A stretch of 64,000 bases of DNA from Gigaspora margarita (GCA_009809945.1 WTPW01000609.1:292011-356010), one strand, 5' to 3'; positions 45,907-56,512 are shown, numbered from the stretch's first letter. A program made the numbers and translations. The notes: a model not told the origin generated them from the sequence alone.

Positions 45907-45949
45907 AGGTCTAGTATAGAGTTAGGGTTCGAGTTGAGGTTGGGTTAGG

Positions 45950-46230
45950 CAGTGTTGTCACAGGACAGCTTTGGACAATGATTTGGACAATTTTGGACAA
46001 TTTTGAACAATTAAATAAAGTAAAATTACTTAAAATCTTATTAAGATAACCTATTTTAATTTTAAGTAAAATGTGTTCAGTATTTAAAAAAATATATAGT
46101 TATATATATTTTTAGATGAATTTATTAATTATTAAAGCCTGGACAAGCTTTGGACAATCTTGGACATTTGGACAATTTTGGATATGGACAAGCCTAAAAA
46201 GGCTGTAGACAGCCAAAATGTACAACACTG
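45950..46230 (+). mobile_element. 281-bp hAT-like MITE, TSD gggttagg
   Basis: Tips cagtgttgt / acaacactg, flanked by gggttagg on both sides (45942-45949 and 46231-46238). Each end holds several ttggacaatt words. Same family as 33117-33391 in opposite orientation. Confidence 0.85.
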
Positions 46231-46239
46231 GGGTTAGGA

Positions 46240-47689
46240 TAGAATATGCAGTAAAGGTAGGTTTAGTTTAGTATATATAGATGATGTTTTATGTAGAATT
46301 GTTTAAACTATATTGCTCTATAAAATATATTTGTTCTAAAATTGTGAATTTTAATGAGGTTTGTAGGGATGTAAAAAATAAGTTTTTGATTGAAAATTAT
46401 TGTATAAAAATATATACACCCAATAAACATCTTTTAAATATTTAGAACATGTCAATTTTCTTAACAAAACAAAAAATGGATAATTACAATTCCAAGAGAT
46501 TTTGTTATAGGGTTTCTGCAATGTTTATTCACACATAATTGTAAGAATTTTTGCAGCTACCCCAGCCAGCACTATTAATATTATTTGGTAGCTTTATGCA
46601 GTATTTGCAAGACAATCACAGTATTATTTTAAGTCTAGCAATAAGCTACACCTCAAATTCAGCAAATTTTGCAAGTTCAAAATCATTAGACCAATAAAAA
46701 TACAACATTTAACTGTGGATTCTGCAAATTCTATTATATAAGTGCAGCAGAATTTCTGTGATTGCAGCATTCCTGGACACCTTCTCTATAAGAAAAAATT
46801 TACCAGGTTGGAGACGGAATGGCATGGGTTTTGGTGGCACAGATTAAACTCAGATTATGTATGTAAGAGGCTTGAATTGACATGGATTTTTGGCCAGTAG
46901 TGGACCATATACCCATACAATTGAACCATTAGTAACTTGGATTTTGCAACACTTTACTAGTCCAAATGGCACAGCTTTTGGCACAGGTAATTAATGTTGT
47001 AACATACAAGTAGATTACATAAATTTATATTAACAATTAATATAATATAAGCAAACTAACTACGCATGTATCAAAATTTTGTAAGGAATTTTTTTTGTTA
47101 AGACACCCAGAACAGTTTCATTAGTAAATTATGAGATATCGCAATTTTTTTAAAAAAATTGTATATTGATCTTTCACTTTTTGTGAAATGAGCCAACACT
47201 TACCACCTTTGACATGTATCATTCTACGAAATGAAGATGCTATTACATGCCACCTCCTATCATAATTTCTGTACCAGTTTTTACCGTGACATTCCATTCA
47301 ACGGTCTGTATGTATCACTCTGACCATGCCATTTCATGTATTCCTAACACCAACCTGTACCACACCCCGTCTGCTTTTTTATAGGGCCTAGGCGTAATAA
47401 TAAAAATATAAATTTTATATAAAATCAATTTTGCTCTTGGCTAAAATTAGTATGTATATAATACTTTATAAAAAATATAATAAATTATATATAAATACAC
47501 TATAGCACTTAATTTATAATAAATTACTATTTTAAATTAGATCGATCTTATATGTGTATTTTTATGCTCACCTAAATCAATGTGAATAAAAAAAATTAAG
47601 TAGTAAATAAACATGAACTTGAATATTTTATTTTAATAAGTTTACTAGAGGTTTTATAATTAATTAGTTTGCATCCGATTTCAGACAAA
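46240..47689. other. 1.4-kb stretch without recognised gene
   Basis: Slightly higher GC at 46790-47000 and 47200-47400 (words such as gacggaatggcatgggt), but no persistent frame, TIR or RNA signature was recognised. Confidence 0.45.
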
Positions 47690-48876
47690 ATAAGTGCCGT
47701 ATTTACTTAAATTCGTCTTTTTTGCACCAATTCCATTTTTGTAGAAATATATTTCACAAGCATTACCCATATCAGCAGATTTTTGAAAAAATTAAATACG
47801 TTAAACTCATCCTTTTCAATTCCAAACTCCGTTATTTTTCAATCTCCAAGATTGCATATTCCGTTAGCACAACCCATATCAGCGGATTTTTAAAATAAAT
47901 AAATGCGTTATATTCATCATTTTCAATTCCAATTCCATTTTGATAACAGTAACCAACTTTATTTATTCTGAAAGCGTTACCCATATCTGCAGATTTTTGA
48001 TAACAAATGAATGCTTTATTTTTGATTCCAACTCCATTTCGATAATAATCTCCAAGATTGAACATTCCAGTAGAATCACCCATATCAGATGTCTTATTTT
48101 CACCTTTTTCAACTCCAGTACCTTCCCATAACAATATCTAAGCCAATTTATTCCACTAGCATTCCCAATATCAGCTGATTTTTTATAATAAATGAATGCT
48201 TTACGTTCATCCATTTCAATTTTCGTAATATTTCCAAAACTGTTCATTCCTATAGCATGTCCCATTTCAACTAATTTGCGATAATAAAATAATGCTTTAT
48301 TTATATCTTTTTCAACACCAATTCTATTTCAATAAAAATCGCAAAGAGAACTGATTCTTTATATCTGCTGATTTTTGATAACAAAATTATCATCTTTTTC
48401 AACTCCAATTCCGTAATAATAACAAAAGCTGAGATCACAGATTCCCTTTGAATTTCCTAATTCAGCTGATTTTGATAATGAATAAACGCTACACGATTGT
48501 CATTTTTAATCCATTTTCCATAGGCATAACATATTTTAAGAATATGTTGAAAATCATAGAATTAGTTTAAAAGTAGGTTTTGTTTTGTTCTTTAAACATA
48601 TATTGATTATTTCTTCTGGTTTTTGTTGCATAATTGCCAAATACTAATTTATTGAGTAAATCAAATCAACATAATTTCCTTTCATAACTTCTTTATTGTA
48701 CAAATCACATATTTCATTGATAATCCTATTTACCAGATCTCGTAAGCCATGCAACGATAAACCGGATTTTTTTGAAAATATTGATAACTTGATCTTTTAA
48801 CATTGAGGATTTGTTTTTGTTGAACATTTTGTAGATGGATTATTTTAAATGTTTGCAAGCATTTCCCATTTAACAT
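47690..48876 (-). pseudogene. Broken Sel1-like repeat gene
   Basis: A near full-length relic on the minus strand: a start-like ATG at 48876 with atgttaaatgggaaatgctt, matching atgtcaaatgaaaaacattt of the 55439 gene; the head (KPEEII-type segment near 48620); then about eight Sel1 repeats to 47690. Two open remnants survive (47832-48134 and 47963-48265 in different frames). Several frameshifts and small deletions. The promoter is still recognisable upstream. Confidence 0.85.
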
Positions 48877-48970
48877 GATATCTATATTTCAAGAATGTCC
48901 GTATATTCGAATTGACAATGATTGACAATGAGTTATATATCAAATACATTTATGCTTGTTACACAGTATT
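48877..48970 (-). promoter_or_regulatory. SLR promoter before a broken gene
   Basis: On the minus strand gtgtaacaagcata, gatatataactc and attcgaatatacggacattc, the same order as before 50163 and 55439. The dyad has one change on its right arm. Confidence 0.6.
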
Positions 48971-49004
48971 TTGCTCTATGTAATGTCGCACTAATGTTTG
49001 ATCG

Positions 49005-49085
49005 ATCGAAATTACGTACGTACGTTGTTGTGGCCTTGGGAGAGACTTCCAAAACTCGTATACCAATTTAGCTACTGGGCCACAA
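49005..49085 (-). ncRNA. tRNA-like sequence (possible SINE head)
   Basis: On the minus strand ttgtggcc...ggccacaa could pair as an acceptor stem and encloses tagctaaattgg, a good RNA polymerase III A-box. It is too short (about 61 nt) for a tRNA and no B-box is clear. Not a functional tRNA call. Confidence 0.3.
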
Positions 49086-49517
49086 TCATAAAGGGTTCGG
49101 ATATTTATAAATGAATGTATTTTATTAAATATTTTGGGAGAGCGATTTATTAGATTTTTGGAGAGCGAATTATATACATGTGTGTATGTAAGAAAATTAT
49201 ATACAAAAATTTAATGAAAAATAAACTTTTTATCCCTTCTCTTCATATAACGATCCTTTATATTCCCACCAGAATTACCCAATTACCAAGAATGAGGTAA
49301 GAGCTACGAATATTTACAATGTGGGTAATGGGAATTTACTACGCAGAAATGTAGTAATGGGAAGAAATGAAATAATTAACATGGGAAGAAAAATGTAGTA
49401 ATCGGCGTGGGTAACCGACCGATCATCAAATGTAGTCATCGATTCCCGTGATCAGAAATCGGGATAAAATCGAACCCCATCGGAAATAAAAAAATTTTCG
49501 ATCAACAACGTACATAC
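49086..49517. other. Intergenic, CpG-containing, no recognised gene
   Basis: Contains a run of gaatg/gggaa words and no frame above 50 codons. Nothing further was recognised. Confidence 0.4.
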
Positions 49518-49855
49518 CGGATTTACTTATTTGTGCCGGTAATACAACCCAAAAAAGGAAATTTAATTTTGTAAATAAACAAAGTGTGTAAAAACGCAAA
49601 GTTAGGGTTAGGAGGTTAGCTTTAGGAGGTATGGCTATAGATAGTTGTCTATTATATGTAAAATTTCGTCCCCGACATTTTTAATTAGTGCAAAAAAGGT
49701 CGATTTGAACACTAGTTTTGGCGTATTTTCGCTTTTTTCTTCTGCACGTGTTCGGAATCCATGTCGGGCTGATCCGGAACGATCAAAATTCGAACTCACT
49801 GATTGGTAGTTGCCTTTTTAGGAGATTGTATTACCGGCACAAATAAGTAAAGCCC
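49518..49855. mobile_element. 338-bp MITE, TIR ttacttatttgtgccggtaa
   Basis: Inverted ends share ttacttatttgtgccggtaa followed by tacaa. Inside are a ggttaggaggttagc block and tgcacgtgttcggaatcc. A diverged, interrupted copy lies at about 54280-54915. Confidence 0.8.
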
Positions 49856-50060
49856 ATACTTACGTACTGTGTGTACGGTGCAAGAAAATTAAAATCCAAA
49901 AATAAACTATAGAAAAAATACAAATAGTTGAAGTAAACATTCCCAAATTTTATTAAAATCAATAATTTTTAATCGGTAACTTGACTATAGTTAACAGATT
50001 ACGTAGTTACGCAAAGTAGGAAATTTGCCTAACCCACAGGACCATAGTAAAAAAATATTC

Positions 50061-50112
50061 GTGTAACAAGCAATTATATATAATGCATTGTATTCGTTTC
50101 GAATATACGAAC
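50061..50112 (+). promoter_or_regulatory. SLR promoter: GTGTAAC box, TATA, perfect TTCG dyad
   Basis: gtgtaacaagcaatt (50061-50075), tatataatg TATA box, then ttcgaatatacgaac (50098-50112) with the arms TTCG and CGAA. Same order and spacing as at 55371-55424. Confidence 0.7.
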
Positions 50113-50162
50113 ACACTTATGTCAAATGAAAAAATTTGCTAAACATTTACAATAGCCTATTT

Positions 50163-51203
50163 ATGGAACATTCAATAAAAAGCACTATTTGTGATGATAA
50201 AGATCAACTTATAAATTGTTCAAAACTACAAGATTTATCATTGCATGATTCACACGAATTTCTAAGTGGAGTTATTGAAGAATTATGTGATTTGTATAAC
50301 AAAGAAGTTATGAAAGGAAATTATGATGGCGCAATTATTTACTCAATAAATAATCATATGGCAAATAAGCAACAAAAACCAGAAGACATAATCAACTTAT
50401 TTTTGAATAATCAAACAAATCCTGTTGTCCAAACCAATTCAGTCATTCAATATATCCTTGCAATTTGCTACTATTGTGGAAAATGGATTAAAAACGATTA
50501 TTATCAAGCATTTATTCATTATCGAAAATCAGCTGAGTTGGGAAATTCTAACGGAATGTGTGCTCTCGGCTTCTGTTATGAATATGGTATAGGAGTTATA
50601 AAAGACAATCATAAAGCATTTATTTGTTATCAAAAATCAGCAAATATGGATGATCCATACGGAATTGAATCTCTTGGTAATTGCTATCAATATGGATTTG
50701 GAGTTAAAAAAGATATCAATATGGCATTGATTTATTATCAAAGATTAACTGAAATAGAACATCCTATAGGAATGAAAAGTCTCGGATATTGTTATGAAAA
50801 AGGAATTGGAGTTGAAAAGGATGAACATAAGGCATTCACTTATTATCAAAAATCTGCCGATATGGGTAACTCTGATGGAATGGATCAAGTCGGTTACTGT
50901 TATCTTAATGGAATTGGAGTTGGATATGATGATCATAAAGCATTCATTTCTTTTCAAAAATCTGCTGATTTGGGTAACTATAGTGGGATGTACCATCTTG
51001 GATATTGTTATGAAAATGGAATTGGAATTGAAGAAAACGAATATAAAGCGTTTATTTATTATCTGAAATCTGCTATTATGAATAATGCTAACGGAATATA
51101 TCAAGTTGGTTATTGTTATCTTCATGGGATTGGTGTTGAAAAAGATGAATATAAAGCATTTATTTATTACCAAAAGCATGCTAATATGATACTGATGAAA
51201 TAA
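50163..51203 (+). CDS. Sel1-like repeat protein, seven repeats (346 aa)
   Basis: Head, residues 1-95: LHDSHEFLSGVIEELCDLYN, KGNYDGAIIYSINNHM, KPEDIINLFLNNQTNP. Residues 96-346 are seven 36-residue Sel1 repeats, e.g. GMKSLGYCYEKGIGVEKDEH. Predicted soluble helical scaffold. Compared with the paralogue at 55439 the leader atgtcaaatgaaaaa at 50119 has lost one base, so that ATG now reads seven codons to a stop. The next in-frame ATG, at 50163, is taken as start; an in-frame TTG at 50136 would add nine residues that align with the paralogue but is an unlikely fungal start. The short upstream frame may lower translation. Frame otherwise intact. Confidence 0.85.
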   Translation: MEHSIKSTICDDKDQLINCSKLQDLSLHDSHEFLSGVIEELCDLYNKEVMKGNYDGAIIYSINNHMANKQQKPEDIINLFLNNQTNPVVQTNSVIQYILAICYYCGKWIKNDYYQAFIHYRKSAELGNSNGMCALGFCYEYGIGVIKDNHKAFICYQKSANMDDPYGIESLGNCYQYGFGVKKDINMALIYYQRLTEIEHPIGMKSLGYCYEKGIGVEKDEHKAFTYYQKSADMGNSDGMDQVGYCYLNGIGVGYDDHKAFISFQKSADLGNYSGMYHLGYCYENGIGIEENEYKAFIYYLKSAIMNNANGIYQVGYCYLHGIGVEKDEYKAFIYYQKHANMILMK

Positions 51204-53124
51204 GCTGTCTTGAATATTATTATCAATGCTGAATTGGAGCAAAATTAATGGATGTAATGAGATCCTTTTTTATCAAAAAACTGCAAAAATGAACATTTAT
51301 ATTCAATATTTTAACTTGGATATAATATACAGTAGATATTTATGTGGAATTGAATGACATTCAAAACTTTATAATTTTAGAAACCTAATGAAATGAACTT
51401 TCTTGAATATTGTTATAAAAATAGAATTAGCTCCACAAAAGACTCAATGAAGACCAGTTTTTAATATCAATAGTAAATAATAATAATATTATATTAGTCT
51501 TAAAATAATTAATATTATTGCATCATTTTTTTATTTTCAAATTTAAATTTAATAAAATTTAGTTACATATAAAGATTATTTTATTTTTTTTTTAAATATT
51601 TTTTTGCGACAGATTAAAATGAAACTTTGTATTGCATCCAAAAGACCGTAAACATTTGTGGTCATATTTTTTTCTGCAAAATTTATCCAACAATAACTAA
51701 AGGAACTAAGCAAATCATGAATGTGCCGTGTAGATATTGTCGGATATATTAGAAAATTTAGATCCAATTCATAGTTTCAACCAACGAGAATATGTAAGTA
51801 TTTTTATAGAAATTATCACCAAATTAAAAGGAAAATAAAGAAAAGGTGACGATATAAATAGCTAAAGTAACTAAAGCCGTATCAGTTAAAAGCATTATGC
51901 AAGTAGTTTGGCCGATAAAATAGATAACCTAGGTCTAAATTATGATTTACATAAGTTGTATAAGTAAAAACAATTTTGATCAAAAATTTGTAAGCAAATC
52001 CGCCAGTAAATAGTTTTACGGGATAAAGTAGGCATGCCACCGAAAATACAAACTTTGAGGATGTTTTTTTTTTGGTATTATTTTAGGGTTAGAAGTCTGC
52101 TTTAGGGGTAAAATTTATAAAAACAAGTACAGTATAAGTGGATTTTAGTGGCTAAATAGAAACTTTAAATTTCATTTTACTATAATCCGATTTTATTTTT
52201 AATCTCGACAATTATTAATATTAATTTCTTTAATTTTACAGTAAAGGCATAAGTATACATTATTGGGGCAGAATAACGGTAATTTGCCCATTGGTAGGGA
52301 GTCACTCACTGAGTTTTAATTTGAATAAACATGATTATGTTGTAATACATGAAAAAATAACGGCAAGAAATTTTTTCATGATCATATGAGTTTGTCGGAT
52401 AATGTATCATTAATTGTGAAGACCCTTATTTTTGCGACATTTTGATTTATCAAAGATTACAAAACTAAAAAATTAATTCTTTCTTTAAAAATTTGCTAAT
52501 TTAGGTTCTTTGCGTAAAAAGGTCCACAAATAAATAGGAATATAAATTAAATTTATTAAATTCATGACTATGGCCTTCAAATAATTTGTTTACAAAACTA
52601 TTATCTCGATTATGCAGTGGCAAGATTTCCCAGATGCATTTTATAGAACCTTTTTTATATGATCGGATTAAAAAGTTCAACCGAAACCTAAACAAAATCT
52701 CGAGTCATTCGTAGCATTAGAAAATGGATCTGTTAATTTATGACATTTAAAAGATGATAGAAATATAAGAATTTATTATCGACATTATTACTTGTTATAT
52801 AATTTCCAAAGTTTTCTTTTGAACGGTGCGCATTTTTTCGGTTTAATGTTTTATTTTGTTTTACTGAATATAGAGATAACCGTTTGACATGTCTAATGTA
52901 GAAGTCGATTAGTCAATAATATCAATAAAAATAATTTACACTATGGTGATTCAAAATGATCATACGATTTATCAATGATGTAATAAATTTTTGTAACTAC
53001 TGTTACGGGTTCCCCGTAATTATATTAGCTGACGGCTTAGATTATTGTTCGGGAGATGCAATTGGGATTTAAGGAAAACGTTGTAATGTACTTTCCAAAG
53101 AAACTATGCTTCCAACTGTTAGTA

Positions 53125-53240
53125 GAGGTGTGATCCGTAAATTACAAAACATATAAATAAACTATAGCTTATTTTAATATTACTGTTTTACAATAAACTA
53201 CATATTATTTATATAACTAATAGTTTATAGTTCGCACCTC
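53125..53240. mobile_element. Small 116-bp TIR element
   Basis: gaggtgtgatccgtaaatta and inverted gaggtgcgaactataaacta at the ends, with an AT-rich, inverted centre (cataaataaactatag / ctatttatataact). Low information, but the GC-rich tips stand out. Confidence 0.5.
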
Positions 53241-53278
53241 CAGATGAGCTTCCTTCTAATTAATCAACATATATATAA

Positions 53279-53657
53279 GGCCACGCAAAGTTAATTTTTC
53301 GTTTTGCATAACCTACTAACCCAATTTTTTCAAAAAAAAAAATTTTTTTTAAGTTCCAATTGTGCCAATTATTCCATCTTTTATCTTTGCTACCGGTATT
53401 TAATTTTTTTCATAAATTTATCCGGTGCCTCCCGATGGTGATCTTAATTTTCCGGAATTACTGATAGGTCCAATAAAAAAAAAAAACAAAAATTCAACAT
53501 TTTGATTCCATATTTTGCAAAACGGAAAATTTAATTTGCGTGGCTTAAATATGAACATGTATCTATTAATTTACAGTAAATTAAAAAAGAAATCCACTCG
53601 CCGGCTGAAATTTTGAAATATTAGGTTATGTAAAAGAAAAATTAACCTTGAGTGGCC
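53279..53657 (+). mobile_element. Harbinger-like MITE, 379 bp, TSD TAA
   Basis: Tips ggccacgcaaagttaatttt and the inverse of attaaccttgagtggcc; TAA on both sides (53276-53278 and 53658-53660). Same double-hairpin body as 14634-15001. Confidence 0.85.
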
Positions 53658-54279
53658 TAACGTATGTCGTTGCAAAATTTTAAGTTCAATTTGAAATCGA
53701 CCTAAATTGTGAAATAACGCAGAACATCATTTCTGTTGTATTATCTATTAATATTTGATTATCGTATTATATTTTCTTTATTATTGTTACATAATAGTTT
53801 CCACCCGATATTATAAATTAATTGATAGTGATCTGATTTAATTGAGTGATAACCAGCATTTTTCATAGGCTGTACTATGTAAACAACATGAATGATCCTT
53901 TTTAAAATTTGAATATTTTATATCTTCTAACAAATGTTTCTTAGTGACTATGTGATCAAACTAGTGTTACAAATTGTCAAAATTTGTCAATTGATAAGTT
54001 GGTTAATTATATTTCAGTTATCAACCAGTAGAAATTCAATCAATTATCATAATTGATTAATTTATAAGTTTTGACTAATCATTATACTTAGCAACCACAT
54101 TAAATTCTGCATACATGTGATTTTAAACCAATTACAGCACAGGATCAGGTGTAATGTGAAAATGAAACAAAACAACTGGTTTTTTTCTTTTTGCTTCTTT
54201 TGCTCATTCAAAAACTTCTTTTTTCTTCTTTCGCTCGTTCAAAAAAAAATATATGTCAAGTTGATTTAGAATAGTCAAA

Positions 54280-54915
54280 ATTTGTGCACGTGTTTGTTTT
54301 CATCGATTCCGGATAAATTCTGAACACGTGTAAAAAAAGGAAGAGGTCCGTAAATGCTTGAAAAACCAATGTTTAGATCAACCTTGGTGCACTAATTAAA
54401 AATGACGGGAACAAAAGGTTACATATAATGCGCAACAATAACACCCTTACCCTAAACCAGGGATGATGATTTTCTGCGGTGATTAAGACTAATTCTACAT
54501 GTGGTTAAGACAAATTCTGTGATTTAATGTGATAAAAATTTTTGTCTAATTCTGTGGTAGCATTTATAATTTCTTTGCAATTTTGCGATTTTAAATTTTT
54601 CCAAAACAAATAATTCTGTATGCTCGTAATTTACGTTGATTTATTGTCTACCTTTACGGGATTTCCCGACACGGGCTTGTCAAATCCTGCGATATATTAT
54701 GTATTCTGTGGTATTCTTCGCATTTTTGGAATTTTGTGATATTCTGGGTGACTAAGGATGATTTCAGTGGTTGGCTGTGATTAAAAGAAATTCAGCGCTT
54801 TTCTGTGAATCACAGAAAATCATCGTCCCTGAACTAAACTTCTATCTTTACGCGTTTTGTTTATTTACAAAATTTAATTTCCTTTTTTGATTTGTTATCC
54901 GTAAATAAGTAAAAT
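54280..54915 (-). mobile_element. Diverged copy of the 49518 MITE, interrupted
   Basis: gattccggataaattctgaacacgtg..., aattaaaaatgacgggaac and ttacgcgttttgtttattta mirror 49518-49855 in the opposite orientation. The right end retains ccgtaaataagtaaa. The element at 54458-54831 interrupts it. Confidence 0.65.
54458..54831. mobile_element. 374-bp TIR element, tips cagggatgatgattttctg
   Basis: Left cagggatgatgattttctg and inverted right cagggacgatgattttctg. Flanks ccctaaac / aactaaac fit an imperfect 8-bp duplication (hAT-like). The interior repeats ctgtgatt / aattctg words. Confidence 0.8.
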
Positions 54916-55124
54916 CACGATGGATAATAATAATAATTAATGGATATCTTAATATATATATATATATTGTTATGCAACCTATATTGATTCTCTATCGCTG
55001 TTATTAATTATACATCGTTTTTTTTTTTTTTTTAGCTCTTATCGTTATCGTTATTAAAACACTTCTTAACTTTTTATAAACGCAGTAATTAACTCTATCT
55101 TGTATGGAATATAACCCTTCAGGT

Positions 55125-55340
55125 TTCTTCATAAGTTTCGTCAATTCGTCATAGGTTTCGTCAATTCGTCATAGGTTTCGCCAAATTCGTCATAGGTTTC
55201 GTCAATTCGTCATAGGTTTCGTCAATTCGTCATAGGTTTCGTCAATCGTCAGGGGTTTCGCCAATCGTCAGGGGTTTCGTCAATCGTCTATTCGTCAATC
55301 AGAAATTACCTGACGAATGGTTTCGTCATTCGTCAATGAC
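55125..55340. repeat. 20-bp tandem repeat (ataggtttcgtcaattcgtc)n upstream of an SLR gene
   Basis: About eight copies, ending in an inverted pair (gaaattacctgacgaatgg and surrounding gtcaat). It ends about 30 bp before the SLR promoter and is not seen before the paralogue at 50163. Confidence 0.9.
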
Positions 55341-55370
55341 GATAGTGATTGACCATAGTACAACATACTC

Positions 55371-55424
55371 GCGTAACAAACAATTATATAAAGTTGCATT
55401 GTACTCGATTTCGAATATACGAAC
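55371..55424 (+). promoter_or_regulatory. SLR promoter: GTAAC box, TATA, perfect TTCG dyad
   Basis: gcgtaacaaacaattatata, TATA box attatataaag (55384-55394), and ttcgaatatacgaac (55410-55424), 14 bp before the ATG at 55439. Confidence 0.7.
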
Positions 55425-55438
55425 ACTCTTGAGATATC

Positions 55439-56512
55439 ATGTCAAATGAAAAACATTTGCTAAACATTTACAATAACTCATCTATAAAAAACACTTGCTA
55501 CAATGATGATGGTGAACTTGTAAATTGTTCAAAACTAGCAGAATTATCATTGCATGACTCACAGGATTTTCTAAATAGAGATATCGAAGAATTATGTGAT
55601 TTATATAATAAAGAAGTTAAGAAAGGAAGTTATTATGACTCAATGATTTACTCAATTGAGCGTCATTTAGTAAGTAAGCAACAAAAACCAGAAGAAATAA
55701 TCAATTTATGTCTGAATAACAAAACAAATCCTATCGTTCAAAATAATTCTATAATTCATAACCTTATTGCATCTTGTTACCGTCGTGGAAAATGGATTAA
55801 AAATGATAATCATCAAGCATTTACTCATTATAAAAAATCAGCTGAATTGGGAAATTCTAATGGAATGGCTGATGTCGGCTTTTGTTATCAACATGGTGTC
55901 GGAGTTGAAAAAGATCATAATAAAGCATTCACTTATTATCAAAAATCTGCGGATGTGGAAGATCCATATGGGATTGAATCTCTTGGTAATTGTTATCGAG
56001 ATGGAATTGGTGTTAAAAAAGACATAAATAAAGTATTATTTTATTATCGCAAATTGGTTGAAATGGGACATGCTATAGGAATGAACAGTCTTGGATATTG
56101 TTACGAAAAAGGAATTGGTGTTGAAAAGGATGAATGCAAGGCATTTTTTTATTTTCTAAGTTCTGCTGATATGGATAATTCTGATGGAATGGTTCAAGTT
56201 GGTTACTGTTATTGTAATGGAATTGGAGTTGAAGTAGATGAACATAAAGCATTTATTTATTTTCAAAAATCTGCTTATATGGGTAATTCTATTGGGATGT
56301 ACCATCTTGGATACTGTTATGAAAATGGAATTGGAGTCGTAAAGAACGAACATAAAGCTTTTATTTATTATCAGAAATCTGCTAATATGAACGATACTAA
56401 TGGGATATATCGAGTTGGTCGTTGTTATCTTCATGGAATTGGAGTTGAGAAAGATGAATATAAAGCATTTATTTATTACAAAAAGCATGCTAATATCGTG
56501 CTAGCGAAATAA
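55439..56512 (+). CDS. Sel1-like repeat protein, seven repeats (357 aa)
   Basis: Best preserved of the plus-strand pair. Head, residues 1-105: MSNEKHLLNIYNNSSIKN, LHDSQDFLNRDIEELCDLYN, KPEEIINLCLNNKTNP. Residues 106-357 are seven Sel1 repeats of 36 residues, ending ...GIGVEKDEYKAFIYYKKHAN. Expected to be a cytosolic TPR-like scaffold; in characterised SLR proteins such solenoids bring partners together, but no partner can be named here. The ATG follows a TATA box and the TTCG dyad at short distance. No intron, signal peptide or membrane segment. A 20-bp repeat array just upstream may affect its expression. Confidence 0.92.
   Translation: MSNEKHLLNIYNNSSIKNTCYNDDGELVNCSKLAELSLHDSQDFLNRDIEELCDLYNKEVKKGSYYDSMIYSIERHLVSKQQKPEEIINLCLNNKTNPIVQNNSIIHNLIASCYRRGKWIKNDNHQAFTHYKKSAELGNSNGMADVGFCYQHGVGVEKDHNKAFTYYQKSADVEDPYGIESLGNCYRDGIGVKKDINKVLFYYRKLVEMGHAIGMNSLGYCYEKGIGVEKDECKAFFYFLSSADMDNSDGMVQVGYCYCNGIGVEVDEHKAFIYFQKSAYMGNSIGMYHLGYCYENGIGVVKNEHKAFIYYQKSANMNDTNGIYRVGRCYLHGIGVEKDEYKAFIYYKKHANIVLAK

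Larger units (their letters stand above)
50061..52720. repeat. Segmental duplication B, copy 1 (with 55370-57270)
   Basis: Homology covers the promoter, the SLR gene, and 3' flanks (cttgaatattattatcaatgc; ggttctttgcgtaaaaaggt; caaaatctcgagt). An extra block at about 51800-52480 is private to this copy. No other gene was recognised in the 51210-53120 flank. Confidence 0.65.

Noticed and set aside
46800-47400. Possible inverted repeat around ggaatggcatggg
   Set aside because: Only scattered words match between the two sides and not consistently inverted; no element called.
49005-49085. Functional tRNA gene
   Set aside because: About 61 nt, no T-arm B-box and no clear anticodon arm; kept only as tRNA-like.
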